From Gammaproteobacteria bacterium (GTDB taxonomy: Bacteria; Pseudomonadota; Gammaproteobacteria; Pseudomonadales; Pseudohongiellaceae), in assembly GCA_029245395.1 (NCBI GenBank), contig JAQWPL010000026.1, forward strand, positions 110,044-174,043: a DNA stretch of 64,000 nt, read 5' to 3'. Shown here piece by piece: positions 1-9,182 of the stretch. Both the position numbers and the translations under genes were made by a program. The notes beneath the pieces are model-generated. The model saw only the letters and a program-made list of their open reading frames with translations, did no database searches and was not told the DNA's origin. Each line of letters starts with the position of its first letter. The stretch's first letter is position 1.

Positions 1-382
1 GTTCGGCGGCCAGTTGCAGTTGGCTGGCAAAAGCTTCCCGCTGGCGCTCTCTTGGTGAAAAATCCCGAAAATAGTCCAGACCAGTTTCACCCAGGGCTTT
101 CACTGTTTCGCCTTTAACCAGATGCGTAAGCTGGTTCAGTGCATCTGCGTCACAATGCACGGCCTCGTGAGGATGAATTCCAGCGGTAGACGATAAAAAC
201 TCTGGATACTGTTGCGCCAATTTGGCAGCGTCCTGACTACCATTCACAGAGGTACCCGTAACCATGATGTGTTCAATACCAGATTCTCGAGCCTGTTCAA
301 GAATCTGATCCAGGTCGTCGGTGAAACTGTCATGGGCGAGGTTGGCACCGATGTCGATTAACGGATAGTTTGTAGAACTCAT
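1..382 (-). CDS. tatD: TatD-type metal-dependent deoxyribonuclease (N-terminal part, cut by window edge)
   Basis: The minus strand reads an open frame from an ATG at 382 to the window edge, giving the first 127 residues of a TatD-family hydrolase. The start reads MSSTNYPLIDIGANLAHDSF, followed by TGTSVNGSQ, STAGIHPHEA and ALGETGLDYFRDFS. These are the TIM-barrel metal-site segments of the family. As in E. coli TatD, GANL stands where YcfH-type relatives have an HxH metal motif, so it is closer to TatD proper than to YcfH. The family acts as a 3'-5' DNA exonuclease in DNA repair or degradation. The C-terminal half lies outside the window, so completeness cannot be judged. Confidence 0.88.
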   Translation of the reverse strand, partial: MSSTNYPLIDIGANLAHDSFTDDLDQILEQARESGIEHIMVTGTSVNGSQDAAKLAQQYPEFLSSTAGIHPHEAVHCDADALNQLTHLVKGETVKALGETGLDYFRDFSPRERQREAFASQLQLAAE

Positions 383-420
383 TTTAAAATTGTAGAACAA
401 GTTAATAAACCAGCGCATGG

Positions 421-460
421 TACAAGTCGCAAGCTGCAAGCCGCAAGTCTCAAGCAGTAA
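421..460. repeat. CAAGC-type intergenic repeat, copy 1
   Basis: A run of short near-heptad units (CAAGCTG, CAAGCCG, CAAGTCT, CAAGCAG) upstream of ilvE. Positions 426-449 match the reverse complement of the repeat near 1801-1826 at about 20 of 24 positions by eye. It is non-coding, and its function is unknown. Confidence 0.6.
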
Positions 461-539
461 GGTTCAGCCTCCTGACGGCTTTGCTAATTCAACCTGTATT
501 TGAAAATACTAACATTTGGCAATTCCTGTGAAATAGATT

Positions 540-567
540 CCGGCTTGAGTCTTGAGGCCTGGGACTA
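540..567. repeat. CAAGC-type intergenic repeat, copy 2 (inverted)
   Basis: GGCTTGAGTCTTGAGGCCT on the plus strand is, when complemented, another run of CAAG units (AGGCCTCAAGACTCAAGCC). It lies just upstream of the presumed ilvE promoter and is in the opposite orientation to the copy at 421. Confidence 0.45.
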
Positions 568-573
568 AAAAAC

Positions 574-604
574 TTGAGAGAAAACTGGGATTGCCCGCTA
601 TAAT
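574..604 (+). promoter_or_regulatory. Probable ilvE promoter
   Basis: TTGAGA at 574-579 and a perfect TATAAT at 599-604 are separated by 19 bases, slightly longer than ideal. The -10 box lies about 39 bases before the ilvE ATG, which leaves a short leader. The call rests only on the -10 match and position. Confidence 0.5.
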
Positions 605-642
605 AGCGCCCCTTTGAAACAGACGGCCTTAGAATACAGGTT

Positions 643-1680
643 ATGAACGCCCAAGAAAAAAAGTCCATCGACTGGAAGAGCCTCGGTTTTGATTACACAA
701 AGACCGATTTCAGATTTACGGCAAAATACAGCAAAGGACAGTGGTCAGAAGGTGAATTGATTACCGATGAGGTGATGCATATTCACGAAGGCTCACCGGC
801 CCTGCATTATGCCCAGCAATGTTTTGAGGGCATGAAGGCCCAAACTGCAGCCGATGAGCGTATTTTGTTGTTTCGCCCTGAAATGAATTGCGAGCGCATG
901 CGCAATACGGCGGATCGATTGTCCATGCCTGAGGTTCCGGAAGACTTGTTCCTGCGCGGTGTTACTGAAGCCGTCAGAGCAAATACTGCCTGGGTACCTC
1001 CCTATGGCAGCGGGGCTTCACTGTATGTGCGTCCGCTTTTGATTGGTATTGGGGAGAATATGGGATTGCGGCCAGCCCCTGAATACGAATTTCGGGTGAT
1101 GGTGTCGCCCGTGGGTCCGTACTATAAAAGTCGCGGGCTTTCAGTCATCTCTCTGGCTGTCTCAGATTTTGACCGTGCAGCTCCTCACGGCACAGGGGAT
1201 GTTAAAGCCGGCGCCAATTACCCTGGAGGCTTATACGCCACCCGTAAAGCTCAGGAGCTGGGTGCCAACGAGGCACTTTACCTGGACGCTGCACAAAGAC
1301 GTTATATAGAAGAAGCAGGATCAGCCAATATCGTGATCTCCACCACGTCTAACACCCTGATCACGCCCAAGTCAGCCGCCATACTGCCCAGTATCACCCG
1401 ACGTTCTATTATGGATATCGCCAGAGTGGATCTGGGCATGGAAGCAGAAGAGCGCGCCATTGACCTGCGCGAAGAACTCGACACTTTTGTAGAAGTCGCT
1501 GCCTGCGGTACGGCGGCGGTACTGTCGCCGGTTGGAAAAATCTGGTTCGATGACACCTGGCATAGTTTTTATGGCAACGGTGAAGAAGTCGGCCCTGTTA
1601 TGCAGCAATTGTATGATGGCCTGTGCCAGATTCAGAACGGTGAACGTGAAGACAGTTTTGGCTGGACGGTTGAAGTATAA
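643..1680 (+). CDS. ilvE: Branched-chain amino acid aminotransferase
   Basis: This is a 345-aa fold-type IV PLP aminotransferase that transfers the amino group between glutamate and the 2-oxo acids of valine, leucine and isoleucine, the last step of their synthesis. It belongs to the longer BCAT group related to the eukaryotic enzymes. Visible marks are FEGMKA (61-66), the R-P-L-L-I-G-I-G segment near 130-137, and GTGDVKAGANYPGG, in which K188 is the expected PLP lysine. EEAGSANI near 225 and a C-terminal GTAAV motif complete the cofactor site. It stands alone between repeat-bearing intergenic regions, so it is probably monocistronic. Confidence 0.95.
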   Translation: MNAQEKKSIDWKSLGFDYTKTDFRFTAKYSKGQWSEGELITDEVMHIHEGSPALHYAQQCFEGMKAQTAADERILLFRPEMNCERMRNTADRLSMPEVPEDLFLRGVTEAVRANTAWVPPYGSGASLYVRPLLIGIGENMGLRPAPEYEFRVMVSPVGPYYKSRGLSVISLAVSDFDRAAPHGTGDVKAGANYPGGLYATRKAQELGANEALYLDAAQRRYIEEAGSANIVISTTSNTLITPKSAAILPSITRRSIMDIARVDLGMEAEERAIDLREELDTFVEVAACGTAAVLSPVGKIWFDDTWHSFYGNGEEVGPVMQQLYDGLCQIQNGEREDSFGWTVEV

Positions 1681-2101
1681 ATAGCCTCAAGCAACAAGCC
1701 TAAAGCTACATTCGATCTACTTGCTCCTTGTAGTTCAGGGTGTAGAATCACTTCAAAAAATCTTCCGCAATTTTAAAAAAATTACTCGCAGCACTTCTTT
1801 GCGACTTGTGGCTTGTTGCTTGTGACTTTTTAATTTCTCTTTACTTTTTTCCAGAACCAGTGTTTTAATGCCCGCCTTTTTCAGGGCTCAGCTGTATGTT
1901 GTTCCCGGGGATGGATGGATTTAACCAAAAACCCCTGTATTTAAAGCATATTTCTCTCTGAAGTTGCGCAACAATTGGCAAAACAGGAAATAATATCAAT
2001 CGTGGTCTTGACCATGTAGGGTGTTGTCATTAATCATGGCGCCTGTTTTTGGGACGATAAAATAGTTTTTATTTGTAACACATACTGAAGTATAGGCAAT
2101 T
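1681..2101. other. Intergenic region with two more CAAGC-type repeats
   Basis: No credible gene. It holds CAAG-unit repeats at about 1685-1706 (CCTCAAGCAACAAGCC) and, inverted, at 1801-1826 (GCGACTTGTGGCTTGTTGCT). The remainder is AT-rich and should contain the topA promoter and leader, but I could not settle on one promoter. Confidence 0.5.
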
Positions 2102-4753
2102 ATGGGCAAGTCACTGGTTATTGTTGAGTCACCTGCAAAGGCGAAGACCATCAATAAATACCTTGGAAATGATTTCGTTGTGAAGTCATCCGTTGGTCAT
2201 ATTCGCGACTTGCCTACTAGTGGCTCCAACGGCAAGGTGGACACAAAAGCCCGTGCCAAAGCTGCCGCAGAAACCCGGAAAATGGCACCGGAGAAAAAGG
2301 CCATCCATAAGGCCAAAAAAGCAAAACAGCAACTCATTGCCCGTATGGGCATCGACCCGGAACACAACTGGGCAGCCAACTATAAAATTCTCCCCGGCAA
2401 GGAAAAGGTCGTAAACGACCTGAAAAACTTTGCTAAAGATGCCGATACTATCTATCTGGCGACTGACCTTGACCGTGAAGGAGAGGCCATTGCCTGGCAC
2501 TTGAAAGAAGCCATCGGCGGCGATGATGACCACTACAAGCGTGTGGTGTTTAACGAAATTACCAAGAAAGCCATCCAGGAAGCCTTTTCCAAACCTGGCG
2601 AAGTGGACATGAAGCATGTGCAGGCTCAACAGGCCAGACGCTTCCTCGACAGAGTGGTCGGTTTCATGGTCTCGCCTTTGTTATGGGCCAAAGTAGCCAG
2701 AGGCTTATCCGCCGGTCGTGTGCAATCAGTAGCAGTGCGCTTGCTGGTGGAAAGGGAACGTGAAATTCACGCTTTTATACCAGAAGAATATTGGGAGCTG
2801 TTTGCCAACCTGCTGACTTCTGACATGGGTAGCGATGCAGAGCCACTGCGGTTCCAGGTGGCAAAAGCGCCGGATGGCGATTTCAAACCTGTTAACGAGG
2901 AAGAAACAAACGCCGCCATGGCGGCGTTGAAACCTGCTGCCTATGTCGTTTCCGATCGGGAAGACAAGCCCACTTCATCCAAGCCTCGTGCCCCTTTTAT
3001 TACCTCAACTTTACAGCAAGCCGCATCCACCAGACTTGGTTACAGTGTCAAAAAGACCATGACCATGGCCCAGCGCTTGTATGAAGCGGGTTTCATTACC
3101 TATATGCGTACTGACTCCAACGCCTTGAGCAATGATGCCATTGCTATGGCCAGGGACTACATCAAAGACCAGTTTGGCGACAAGTACTTGCCAGATAATG
3201 CCATTGTATACACCAGCCGTGAAGGCGCCCAGGAAGCCCATGAGGCGATTCGCCCTTCGGATGTGAAAGTGGTGGAAAACTCATCAAGCCTCGATAAGCT
3301 AGACCGTGATGCAGTGCGTCTGTACAACCTAATCTGGCAGCAGTTCCTGGCTTGTCAGATGACGCCCGCCCAGTATAAAAGCAGCACAGTAAAAGTAACT
3401 GCCGCGGACTATCAGTTGCGCATCAAGGGCCGCATTATGCAATTTGATGGTTATACCCGTGTACTACCAGTGAGCAAAGACGGGGATGTGCTGTTACCGG
3501 ATATGCAGATAGGCGACACAATGAGCCTCAAGCAACTGGAACCCATACAGCATTTCACCAAACCAGCACCGCGCTACACCGAAGCCAGCTTGGTAAAGGA
3601 AATGGAAAAACGCAGCATTGGTCGTCCCTCAACTTATGCCTCGATTATTTCAACCATTCAAGACCGCGGTTATGTGAAGCTGGAAAATCGCCGCTTTTAT
3701 GCGCAGAAAATGGGCGATATTGTCACTGAGCGGTTGGTTGAAAACTTCTCGGACCTGCTCGATTACGAATTTACCGCCCGCATGGAAGACAACCTGGATG
3801 ATATTGCCCAGGGTAAAAAGCAATGGATGGATGTGCTCGATGATTTTTATGCCGAATTCACGACTCAGTTGGAGCAGGCAAAATCGGAAGAGGGCGGCAT
3901 GCGGGAAAACAATCCCACCGAAACTGATATCAAGTGCCCAACCTGCAGTCGTAATATGCAAATCCGGACAGGCAGCACCGGGGTCTTCCTTGGTTGCTCA
4001 GGATATAACTTGCCGCCAAAAGAGCGTTGCAAAACAACGCTAAATCTTACCTCTGGCGATGAAGCTATTAGCGTGGATGCTGATGAAGACGCGGAATCTC
4101 GACAGCTGCTGGAACGACACCGCTGCAAGATTTGCGATACCTCCATGGATTCTTACCTCATCGATGAAGAACGCAAACTGCATGTATGTGGCAATAATCC
4201 GGGTTGCTCAGGGTTTGAAGTAGAAACCGGCAAGTTTAAATTGAAAGGCTACGATGGCCCAAGCCTGGAGTGCGACAAGTGCGGTGCGCAGATGCAGCTT
4301 AAGAATGGCCGCTTCGGCAAGTATTTCGGTTGTATGTCAGAGGATTGCAAGAATACCCGCAAGCTGTTGCGTAGTGGTGAAGCCGCACCACCAAAAATGG
4401 ACCCCGTGCCGATGCCGGAACTGGAATGTCAAAAGGTCGAAGACACTTATATTCTCAGAGATGGAGCAGCAGGGTTGTTTCTCGCAGCAAGCCAGTTTCC
4501 CAAGAACCGGGAAACTCGTGCACCACTCGTTGAAGAGCTATTGCCCCATAAGGATGAAATAGACCCCAAGTATGCCTTTCTGATGAAAGCGCCTGTAGTA
4601 GACCCGGATGGTAACAAGACAGTGGTCAAGTTCAGCCGCAAGCTTAAAGAACAATTTGTGCAAAGCGAAATCGACAAGAAACCCACTGGCTGGAAAGTGG
4701 TTTACAGAAATGGTAGCTGGGTGGAAGAAACCGCTGGTAGCAGCGCCCGCTAG
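2102..4753 (+). CDS. topA: DNA topoisomerase I (type IA)
   Basis: The 883-aa enzyme relaxes negatively supercoiled DNA by a transient 5'-phosphotyrosine link. The N-terminal Toprim domain opens with [12 protein letters not shown] and carries the metal-binding DLDREGEA motif (D122, D124). The catalytic tyrosine is Y334 in FITYMRTDS. The C-terminal third has three tetracysteine zinc ribbons (beginning CPTC, CKIC and CDKC), as in E. coli TopA, then a basic tail. Relative to the E. coli enzyme (865 aa) there is only modest extra length. It is preceded by about 420 bases without genes and followed by a small mechanosensitive channel gene in the same direction. Confidence 0.97.
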   Translation: MGKSLVIVESPAKAKTINKYLGNDFVVKSSVGHIRDLPTSGSNGKVDTKARAKAAAETRKMAPEKKAIHKAKKAKQQLIARMGIDPEHNWAANYKILPGKEKVVNDLKNFAKDADTIYLATDLDREGEAIAWHLKEAIGGDDDHYKRVVFNEITKKAIQEAFSKPGEVDMKHVQAQQARRFLDRVVGFMVSPLLWAKVARGLSAGRVQSVAVRLLVEREREIHAFIPEEYWELFANLLTSDMGSDAEPLRFQVAKAPDGDFKPVNEEETNAAMAALKPAAYVVSDREDKPTSSKPRAPFITSTLQQAASTRLGYSVKKTMTMAQRLYEAGFITYMRTDSNALSNDAIAMARDYIKDQFGDKYLPDNAIVYTSREGAQEAHEAIRPSDVKVVENSSSLDKLDRDAVRLYNLIWQQFLACQMTPAQYKSSTVKVTAADYQLRIKGRIMQFDGYTRVLPVSKDGDVLLPDMQIGDTMSLKQLEPIQHFTKPAPRYTEASLVKEMEKRSIGRPSTYASIISTIQDRGYVKLENRRFYAQKMGDIVTERLVENFSDLLDYEFTARMEDNLDDIAQGKKQWMDVLDDFYAEFTTQLEQAKSEEGGMRENNPTETDIKCPTCSRNMQIRTGSTGVFLGCSGYNLPPKERCKTTLNLTSGDEAISVDADEDAESRQLLERHRCKICDTSMDSYLIDEERKLHVCGNNPGCSGFEVETGKFKLKGYDGPSLECDKCGAQMQLKNGRFGKYFGCMSEDCKNTRKLLRSGEAAPPKMDPVPMPELECQKVEDTYILRDGAAGLFLAASQFPKNRETRAPLVEELLPHKDEIDPKYAFLMKAPVVDPDGNKTVVKFSRKLKEQFVQSEIDKKPTGWKVVYRNGSWVEETAGSSAR

Positions 4754-4825
4754 CTAATTCAAGCCAACTATTAGTCAACTAGTTAGTTAACTATTGGCCG
4801 CTTATTATTAGAAGAACAGGAATCG

Positions 4826-5908
4826 ATGATGGCATCACTGCTCTCCTGGATAAATGATAACAACTGGATAGTTCATATCTTTGGCATCGTGCTGGCCACA
4901 GTGCTGACAAATTTCATATTGCGCCGCGTGCTCAATCGGCTTCAGCAAAAAACCACCAATACATCGAATCTCTGGGATGACGCCGTTATTGAAGCAGGCC
5001 GCAAACCACTGCTGCTGTTTGTTTGGGTAGTCGGCGTCTCTTTGGCCGCTGAAGTTATCGAGCTTAGTACAGACACACCAAACGACATATTCCAATACAC
5101 AGGACTGGCGCGTCAGATAGCCATTATCGTCTTGCTGATGATGTTCCTGGTCAAACTCATCAGCAAAATCGAACAGAATATAATCAAGAACAAAGCACTG
5201 AAGGATGTGGATGCTGATGAAGTTACCGTCAGAGTGCTTGGCAGGTTGCTGCGCATATCGGTGCTTATTACCGGCACCCTGGTTGTCCTGCAGACACTGG
5301 GCATCAGTATCAGTGGTGTGCTGGCCTTTGGTGGTATTGGCGGTGTTGCAGTAGGTTTCGCCGCAAAAGACCTGCTGGCGAATTTCTTCGGCGGGTTAAT
5401 GATCTACCTGGACAGGCCTTTCTCCATCGGAGACTGGGTTAGCTCACCGGACAGAAATATTGAAGGTACAGTAGAAGACATCGGTTGGCGCCTGACCAAG
5501 ATCCGTACCTTTGATAAACGCCCGCTGTATATCCCTAATTCCATGTTCAACACCATCATCGTAGAAAACCCCTCCCGGATGAGCAATCGCCGTATCTATG
5601 AAACCATTGGTTTGCGTTATTGTGACTCAGCAAAAATGGGCGATATTGTTGATGCTGTGAAAACGATGCTCCTGAACCACGAAGAAATTGATTCCACTCA
5701 GACTCTGATCGTTAATTTCGATGCCATGGCGGCATCGAGCCTGGACTTCTTTGTTTATACTTTTACCAAAACCACCGAATGGGTACGCTTCCATGAAATC
5801 AAGCAGGATGTACTGCTTAAAATCATCGCCATCATTCATGATCACGACGCTGATATTGCCTTCCCAACGCGGACTCTGGATGGTCTGGACTCATTGCAGC
5901 AGCAATAA
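4826..5908 (+). CDS. Small-conductance mechanosensitive ion channel (MscS family, YnaI-like size)
   Basis: A 360-aa inner-membrane channel that opens under membrane tension to release solutes during hypo-osmotic shock. About five hydrophobic segments are visible: near residues 12-32, 55-75, 90-110, 133-155 and the pore helix at 160-190. The pore helix has the Gly/Ala-rich pattern GGIGGVAVGFAAKDLLANFF, typical of MscS TM3. It is followed by the beta-domain entry YLDRPFSIGDWV. At 360 aa it is longer than MscS (286 aa) and near YnaI (343 aa), in line with two extra N-terminal helices. The start ATG at 4826 follows AACAGG. Confidence 0.9.
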   Translation: MMASLLSWINDNNWIVHIFGIVLATVLTNFILRRVLNRLQQKTTNTSNLWDDAVIEAGRKPLLLFVWVVGVSLAAEVIELSTDTPNDIFQYTGLARQIAIIVLLMMFLVKLISKIEQNIIKNKALKDVDADEVTVRVLGRLLRISVLITGTLVVLQTLGISISGVLAFGGIGGVAVGFAAKDLLANFFGGLMIYLDRPFSIGDWVSSPDRNIEGTVEDIGWRLTKIRTFDKRPLYIPNSMFNTIIVENPSRMSNRRIYETIGLRYCDSAKMGDIVDAVKTMLLNHEEIDSTQTLIVNFDAMAASSLDFFVYTFTKTTEWVRFHEIKQDVLLKIIAIIHDHDADIAFPTRTLDGLDSLQQQ

Positions 5909-5917
5909 TTACAATTT

Positions 5918-6032
5918 TCATAACATTGAAAAAGGTGATTAATGGTGGCGCAAACAATTCCCTTAATATCGCCCTAAGGACCGGGACTTCACCAGCTTCG
6001 CTTGAACCACCCCATTAAAAAAGGCGTTAGGC
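5918..6032 (+). other. attC-like imperfect palindrome (integron cassette recombination site candidate)
   Basis: About 115 bases between the mechanosensitive channel gene and the ACR3 gene. The left end has TAAC (5921-5924) and the right end has GTTAGGC (6026-6032), which fits the GTTRRRY core of attC sites. Inside, TTAATGGTGGCGCAA (5939-5953) is imperfectly complementary to TTGAACCACCCCATTAA (6002-6018). Between them is a central part containing GGGACTTCACCAGCTTCG. The length is within the usual attC range. Folding and covariance were not computed, so this is a pattern call. Confidence 0.45.
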
Positions 6033-6068
6033 TTGTTAGAAATTAATTCGGAGGAAGAGTTGACTGGT

Positions 6069-7133
6069 ATGTCTGAAAAGAAGTTATCAGTTTTCGAGCG
6101 TTACTTAACTATATGGGTAATGCTTTGCATTGCAGGTGGGATTTTCTTAGGAAAAATAGCACCAAATGTTGCCACTATCCTGAATAATTTTTCTATTTAT
6201 CAGGTGTCAATTCCCATTGCCGTATGCTTATTCTTCATGATGTATCCCGTTATGGTGAAAATAGATTTCGCACACGTCCTTAATTCAGCAAAGACACCAA
6301 AACCAGTTTTGTTGACGCTATTCATAAACTGGGCGATTAAACCATTTAGCATGTTTGCCATATCATATTTATTCTTAGGGTATTTATTCCGAGACTTTTT
6401 ACCTGGCACAGAAATACTCGCAAATGGAGAGGAAGTGGAGTTATGGAGAAGCTACATTGCCGGCACCATTTTACTTGGCATTGCTCCATGTACAGCTATG
6501 GTCTTAATGTGGGGGCATTTATCCGGAGGAAATGACGGGTTAGCCCTGGTTATGGTGGCGATCAATTCAATCATGATGCTTTTCCTTTATGGGCCGTTGG
6601 GCGGTTTACTATTAAACGTAAATTCTATGCCTGTGCCTTGGGAGACCATGGTCCTTTCAGTCTCTATTTATGTCGCTTTACCAATAGTAGCCGGGTATTT
6701 TTCGAGTAAACTAATTATCAAACATAAGGGGATAGTTTGTTTTAATCAAAGGTTCCTGCATTGGCTAACACCCGTCAGTATCACGGCGTTATTAATTACC
6801 CTGGTTCTTCTGTTTTCGTTTAAAGGCGAAGTTATTGTTTCAAACCCCTTAACCATTCTATGGATAGCTATTCCATTATTAATACAAACAGTATTTATCT
6901 TTTCACTAGGGTATTTTGTATTTTCCAGGTGGTTTAAGCTTTCTTATCAAGATGCTGCACCGGCATCACTAATTGGCGCTTCCAATCATTTTGAGGTAGC
7001 AATTGCTACAGCCGTCTTACTGTTTGGTTTATCCTCGGGCGCTGCACTAGCAACCGTTGTAGGCGTTTTGATTGAAGTGCCTCTAATGTTAATGTTGGTT
7101 ACTTTGTGCAAAAAAAACATCGTATATGTTTGA
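6069..7133 (+). CDS. ACR3-family arsenite efflux transporter
   Basis: The protein is very hydrophobic, about 354 aa from the ATG at 6069, with roughly ten membrane segments. It matches the ACR3 (Arsenical Resistance-3) family, which exports arsenite using the proton motive force. The invariant motif [12 protein letters not shown] carries the functional cysteine (C141 from this start). The family's conserved glutamate is in [10 protein letters not shown] near the end. GGAGG at 6050-6054 would also suit an in-frame TTG at 6060; I prefer 6069 because [13 protein letters not shown] is the usual ACR3 N-terminus. No arsR or arsC is next to it. It is AT-richer than the flanking core genes and follows an attC-like site, which suggests transfer. 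Confidence 0.9.
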   Translation: MSEKKLSVFERYLTIWVMLCIAGGIFLGKIAPNVATILNNFSIYQVSIPIAVCLFFMMYPVMVKIDFAHVLNSAKTPKPVLLTLFINWAIKPFSMFAISYLFLGYLFRDFLPGTEILANGEEVELWRSYIAGTILLGIAPCTAMVLMWGHLSGGNDGLALVMVAINSIMMLFLYGPLGGLLLNVNSMPVPWETMVLSVSIYVALPIVAGYFSSKLIIKHKGIVCFNQRFLHWLTPVSITALLITLVLLFSFKGEVIVSNPLTILWIAIPLLIQTVFIFSLGYFVFSRWFKLSYQDAAPASLIGASNHFEVAIATAVLLFGLSSGAALATVVGVLIEVPLMLMLVTLCKKNIVYV

Positions 7134-7228
7134 AAGTCAGCAACCAAAACAAGCCTGACAATTTACGTCAAGGGACATTCCCCTGAGCCTGATCGTTAAG
7201 TATCCAAGTCTAGTCGAGATAATTTGTC

Positions 7229-7615
7229 GTGAAAGAATGTAATCAATGTGGCAAGTGTTGCAAGAATTATAGTCATGGTGGGTTATCGGCCTTGAAAAGT
7301 GAAATAGACTATTGGGAAACGTTCAGACCAGATATATTTAAATACGTTAGTAATGGAAATATCTGGATGAATCCTGGCACAGGTAAGCTAATGGAGCAGT
7401 GCCCCTGGTTACGGCATTTGCCGAATGAGAACAAGTACATCTGTGATATTTATGACGACCGACCAGACGATTGCAAACATTACCCGGTTACCATAAATCA
7501 GATGGTTAAAGACGAGTGTGAAATGCTTGAAGTTAAAGATTTGTCTAACCCCAAGCAGGCACAAAAATCTCTTGATAGACTCATGGCTGGAAGTAGACCC
7601 TCAGTCGATAATTGA
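7229..7615 (+). CDS. YkgJ-family cysteine-cluster protein (putative metal-binding)
   Basis: A 128-aa soluble protein with the family's N-terminal cluster CNQCGKCC (C4, C7, C10, C11) and later cysteines in QCPWL and ICDIYDDRPDDCKHYP. This pattern is thought to bind zinc or an iron-sulfur centre, but the family has no established reaction. It starts with GTG at 7229. It follows the ACR3 gene by 95 bases and precedes the SnoaL-like gene by 37, all in one direction. A link to arsenic is only inferred from position. Confidence 0.78.
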   Translation: MKECNQCGKCCKNYSHGGLSALKSEIDYWETFRPDIFKYVSNGNIWMNPGTGKLMEQCPWLRHLPNENKYICDIYDDRPDDCKHYPVTINQMVKDECEMLEVKDLSNPKQAQKSLDRLMAGSRPSVDN

Positions 7616-7652
7616 CAAAATCAACCTAACTAAATGCAAGAGTATAAAAACA

Positions 7653-8033
7653 ATGCACGACCTGGAGTTAAATAAGAAAAACGCCATTGCATTTTATCGC
7701 ACAGCTTACTTGGGAGACCCCTCTAAAGCAGTTAAAGAATTTGTAGGAGCAGAATACATACAGCACAATCCACTAGTTGCTGACGGGAAACAGGCATTCA
7801 TCGACTACTTCGAAGAAATGAGTCGTGACTACCCTACCAAGAGTATCGAGTTTGTTAGAGCGGTAGCAGAAGGTGATTTGGTGGCTCTTCATACTTGCCA
7901 AACATGGCCAGACAATAAGCAATACGTAACAATGGATTTTTTTCGCTTTGATAATAATGGGAAAATCATTGAGCATTGGGATTCAATGCAGGAGATACCG
8001 AGTGAAACAAAAAATGGCAACCCTATGTATTAA
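7653..8033 (+). CDS. SnoaL-like / NTF2-fold protein (predicted, function unknown)
   Basis: From ATG 7653 it encodes 126 aa. The sequence EYIQHNPLVADGKQAFIDYF, then HTCQTWP and IIEHWDSMQEIP, is the signature of the bacterial SnoaL-like cone-shaped alpha+beta family sometimes labelled predicted aldol-condensing enzyme. The open frame extends upstream to 7518 inside the YkgJ gene, but that extension does not resemble the family and is rejected. No substrate can be assigned. A decayed relative of the same family lies at 8845-9048, so two copies once flanked the VIT-type gene. Confidence 0.8.
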   Translation: MHDLELNKKNAIAFYRTAYLGDPSKAVKEFVGAEYIQHNPLVADGKQAFIDYFEEMSRDYPTKSIEFVRAVAEGDLVALHTCQTWPDNKQYVTMDFFRFDNNGKIIEHWDSMQEIPSETKNGNPMY

Positions 8034-8039
8034 AAGAAC

Positions 8040-8120
8040 ACATAACAAGTCACAGCAGTTGACGCATTAGCACGTTGCGCCAATTCGCTCTATTCTGTAT
8101 TACTGAGTCAACTGAGCGTA
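8040..8120 (+). other. attC-like site, probably decayed
   Basis: It starts just after the SnoaL-like stop codon. ACATAACAAGTCACAG (8040-8055) looks like the left end of many attC sites. A perfect 8-base inverted repeat follows: CAGTTGAC at 8056-8063 and GTCAACTG at 8107-8114. The right-hand core, where GCGTTAG-like sequence would be expected, reads GCGTAAG, so the GTT triplet is lost. The position at the end of a gene and the size fit a cassette site that can no longer recombine. Confidence 0.4.
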
Positions 8121-8153
8121 AGCGAAATATAGGAAAAACCACCGAGGTAAAGT

Positions 8154-8843
8154 ATGAGCCACCATGAAATTCATCGATTACATCGTGTTGGCTGGCTACG
8201 TGCAGCGGTACTAAGTGCCAACGACGGTATTGTCTCTACTGCCAGTCTCATTATTGGTGTTGCTGCGGCAGGTGCTACTCAGACGAGTATTCTTCTTGCA
8301 GGTGTTGCGGGATTGGTTGCCGGGGCAATGTCTATGGCTGCTGGCGAATATGTATCTGTAAGCTCGCAGTCAGATACAGAAAATGCTGACATTGCACTTG
8401 AAAAGCATTCGCTGGAGCATGATTTCGAATTTGAGAAAGAAGAGCTGGCACAAATTTACGAAAGCAGGGGGCTTGAGCCAGCTTTGGCGGGGCAGGTCGC
8501 AGACCAACTGATGGCTCATGACGCACTTGGGGCTCACGTTCGAGACGAATTAGGAATTACGGATACTGCTAGTTCACAACCCGTTCAGGCGGCATTTTTT
8601 TCAGCAGTAACGTTTACCATTGGTGCTGCTCTGCCTTTGTTGGTTGCCTGGCTTGTGCCTGGTTCTCAGTTAATCACATTAGTTGCCTGTACCTCTTTAT
8701 TATTTTTAGCGTCTCTGGGCGCTCTTGCCGCGCAAGCTGGCGGAGCCTCACTTTCCATTGGTGCAATACGTGTTGCTTTTTGGGGTGCTGTCGCAATGGT
8801 TCTAACCGCAGGTGTTGGTCGAGTATTTGGCATAGTTTCCTGA
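8154..8843 (+). CDS. VIT1/CCC1-family transporter (Fe/Mn, predicted)
   Basis: A 229-aa membrane protein of the vacuolar iron transporter/CCC1 family. The first helix pair contains LRAAVLSANDGIVSTASLI and AGAMSMAAGEYVSVSSQ, both diagnostic. A charged cytoplasmic stretch (about residues 75-140) containing EKHSLEHDFEFEKEELAQIY follows, matching the metal-binding domain between TM2 and TM3, then three C-terminal helices. Family members move Fe(II) or Mn(II) out of the cytosol. The direction and the metal here are inferred. A Shine-Dalgarno GAGGT lies about 8 bases before the ATG. A SnoaL-like fragment begins immediately after its stop. Confidence 0.88.
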   Translation: MSHHEIHRLHRVGWLRAAVLSANDGIVSTASLIIGVAAAGATQTSILLAGVAGLVAGAMSMAAGEYVSVSSQSDTENADIALEKHSLEHDFEFEKEELAQIYESRGLEPALAGQVADQLMAHDALGAHVRDELGITDTASSQPVQAAFFSAVTFTIGAALPLLVAWLVPGSQLITLVACTSLLFLASLGALAAQAGGASLSIGAIRVAFWGAVAMVLTAGVGRVFGIVS

Positions 8844-8844
8844 T

Positions 8845-9048
8845 AGATCTAAAATCGATCACTGTAATCACCGGATATTGGCAGAGGGGAATTTTGTACT
8901 TAGCGTGAGCGAAGGCTCCCATCGAGGCAATCATTCATCCTTCTTCGATCTGTTTCGAGTTTCTGAAGCAAAGCTTATTGAGCATTGGGGTACCATTGAA
9001 ACGATTCCGCCACGCAATGAATTGAAAAACGATAACGGTAAGTTTTGA
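8845..9048 (+). pseudogene. C-terminal remnant of a SnoaL-like gene
   Basis: An open frame without a plausible start follows the VIT-type gene and ends with TGA at 9046-9048. Its translation includes RILAEGNFVLSVSEG, FFDLFRV and KLIEHWGTIETIPP, ending in NDNGKF. That is the C-terminal half of the SnoaL-like family and is similar to the intact gene at 7653. About 60 N-terminal residues are missing. The 5' break lies around the end of the VIT-type gene, as expected from a deletion or cassette insertion that removed the front of this gene. Confidence 0.72.
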
Positions 9049-9182
9049 ATTCAAAATGACTATTTCAGAGATCATCAATAAGTCCAGAATCATTGTTGAT
9101 GAAACAGCCGGCATCTACCGTACGTGTGCTAAAGGCGGTTGGCTGTATAGAGTCTGTTTGAGAAACAGGATAGCTGTTACCT

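Noticed and set aside
7134..7228. Possible third attC-like site after the ACR3 gene (GTTAAGT at 7193-7199)
   Set aside because: A GTTRRRY match and a small hairpin exist, but there is no matching left end with AAC in the right place.
7518..7652. N-terminal extension of the SnoaL-like gene inside the YkgJ gene
   Set aside because: The extension does not resemble the family, and the ATG at 7653 gives the normal family N-terminus.
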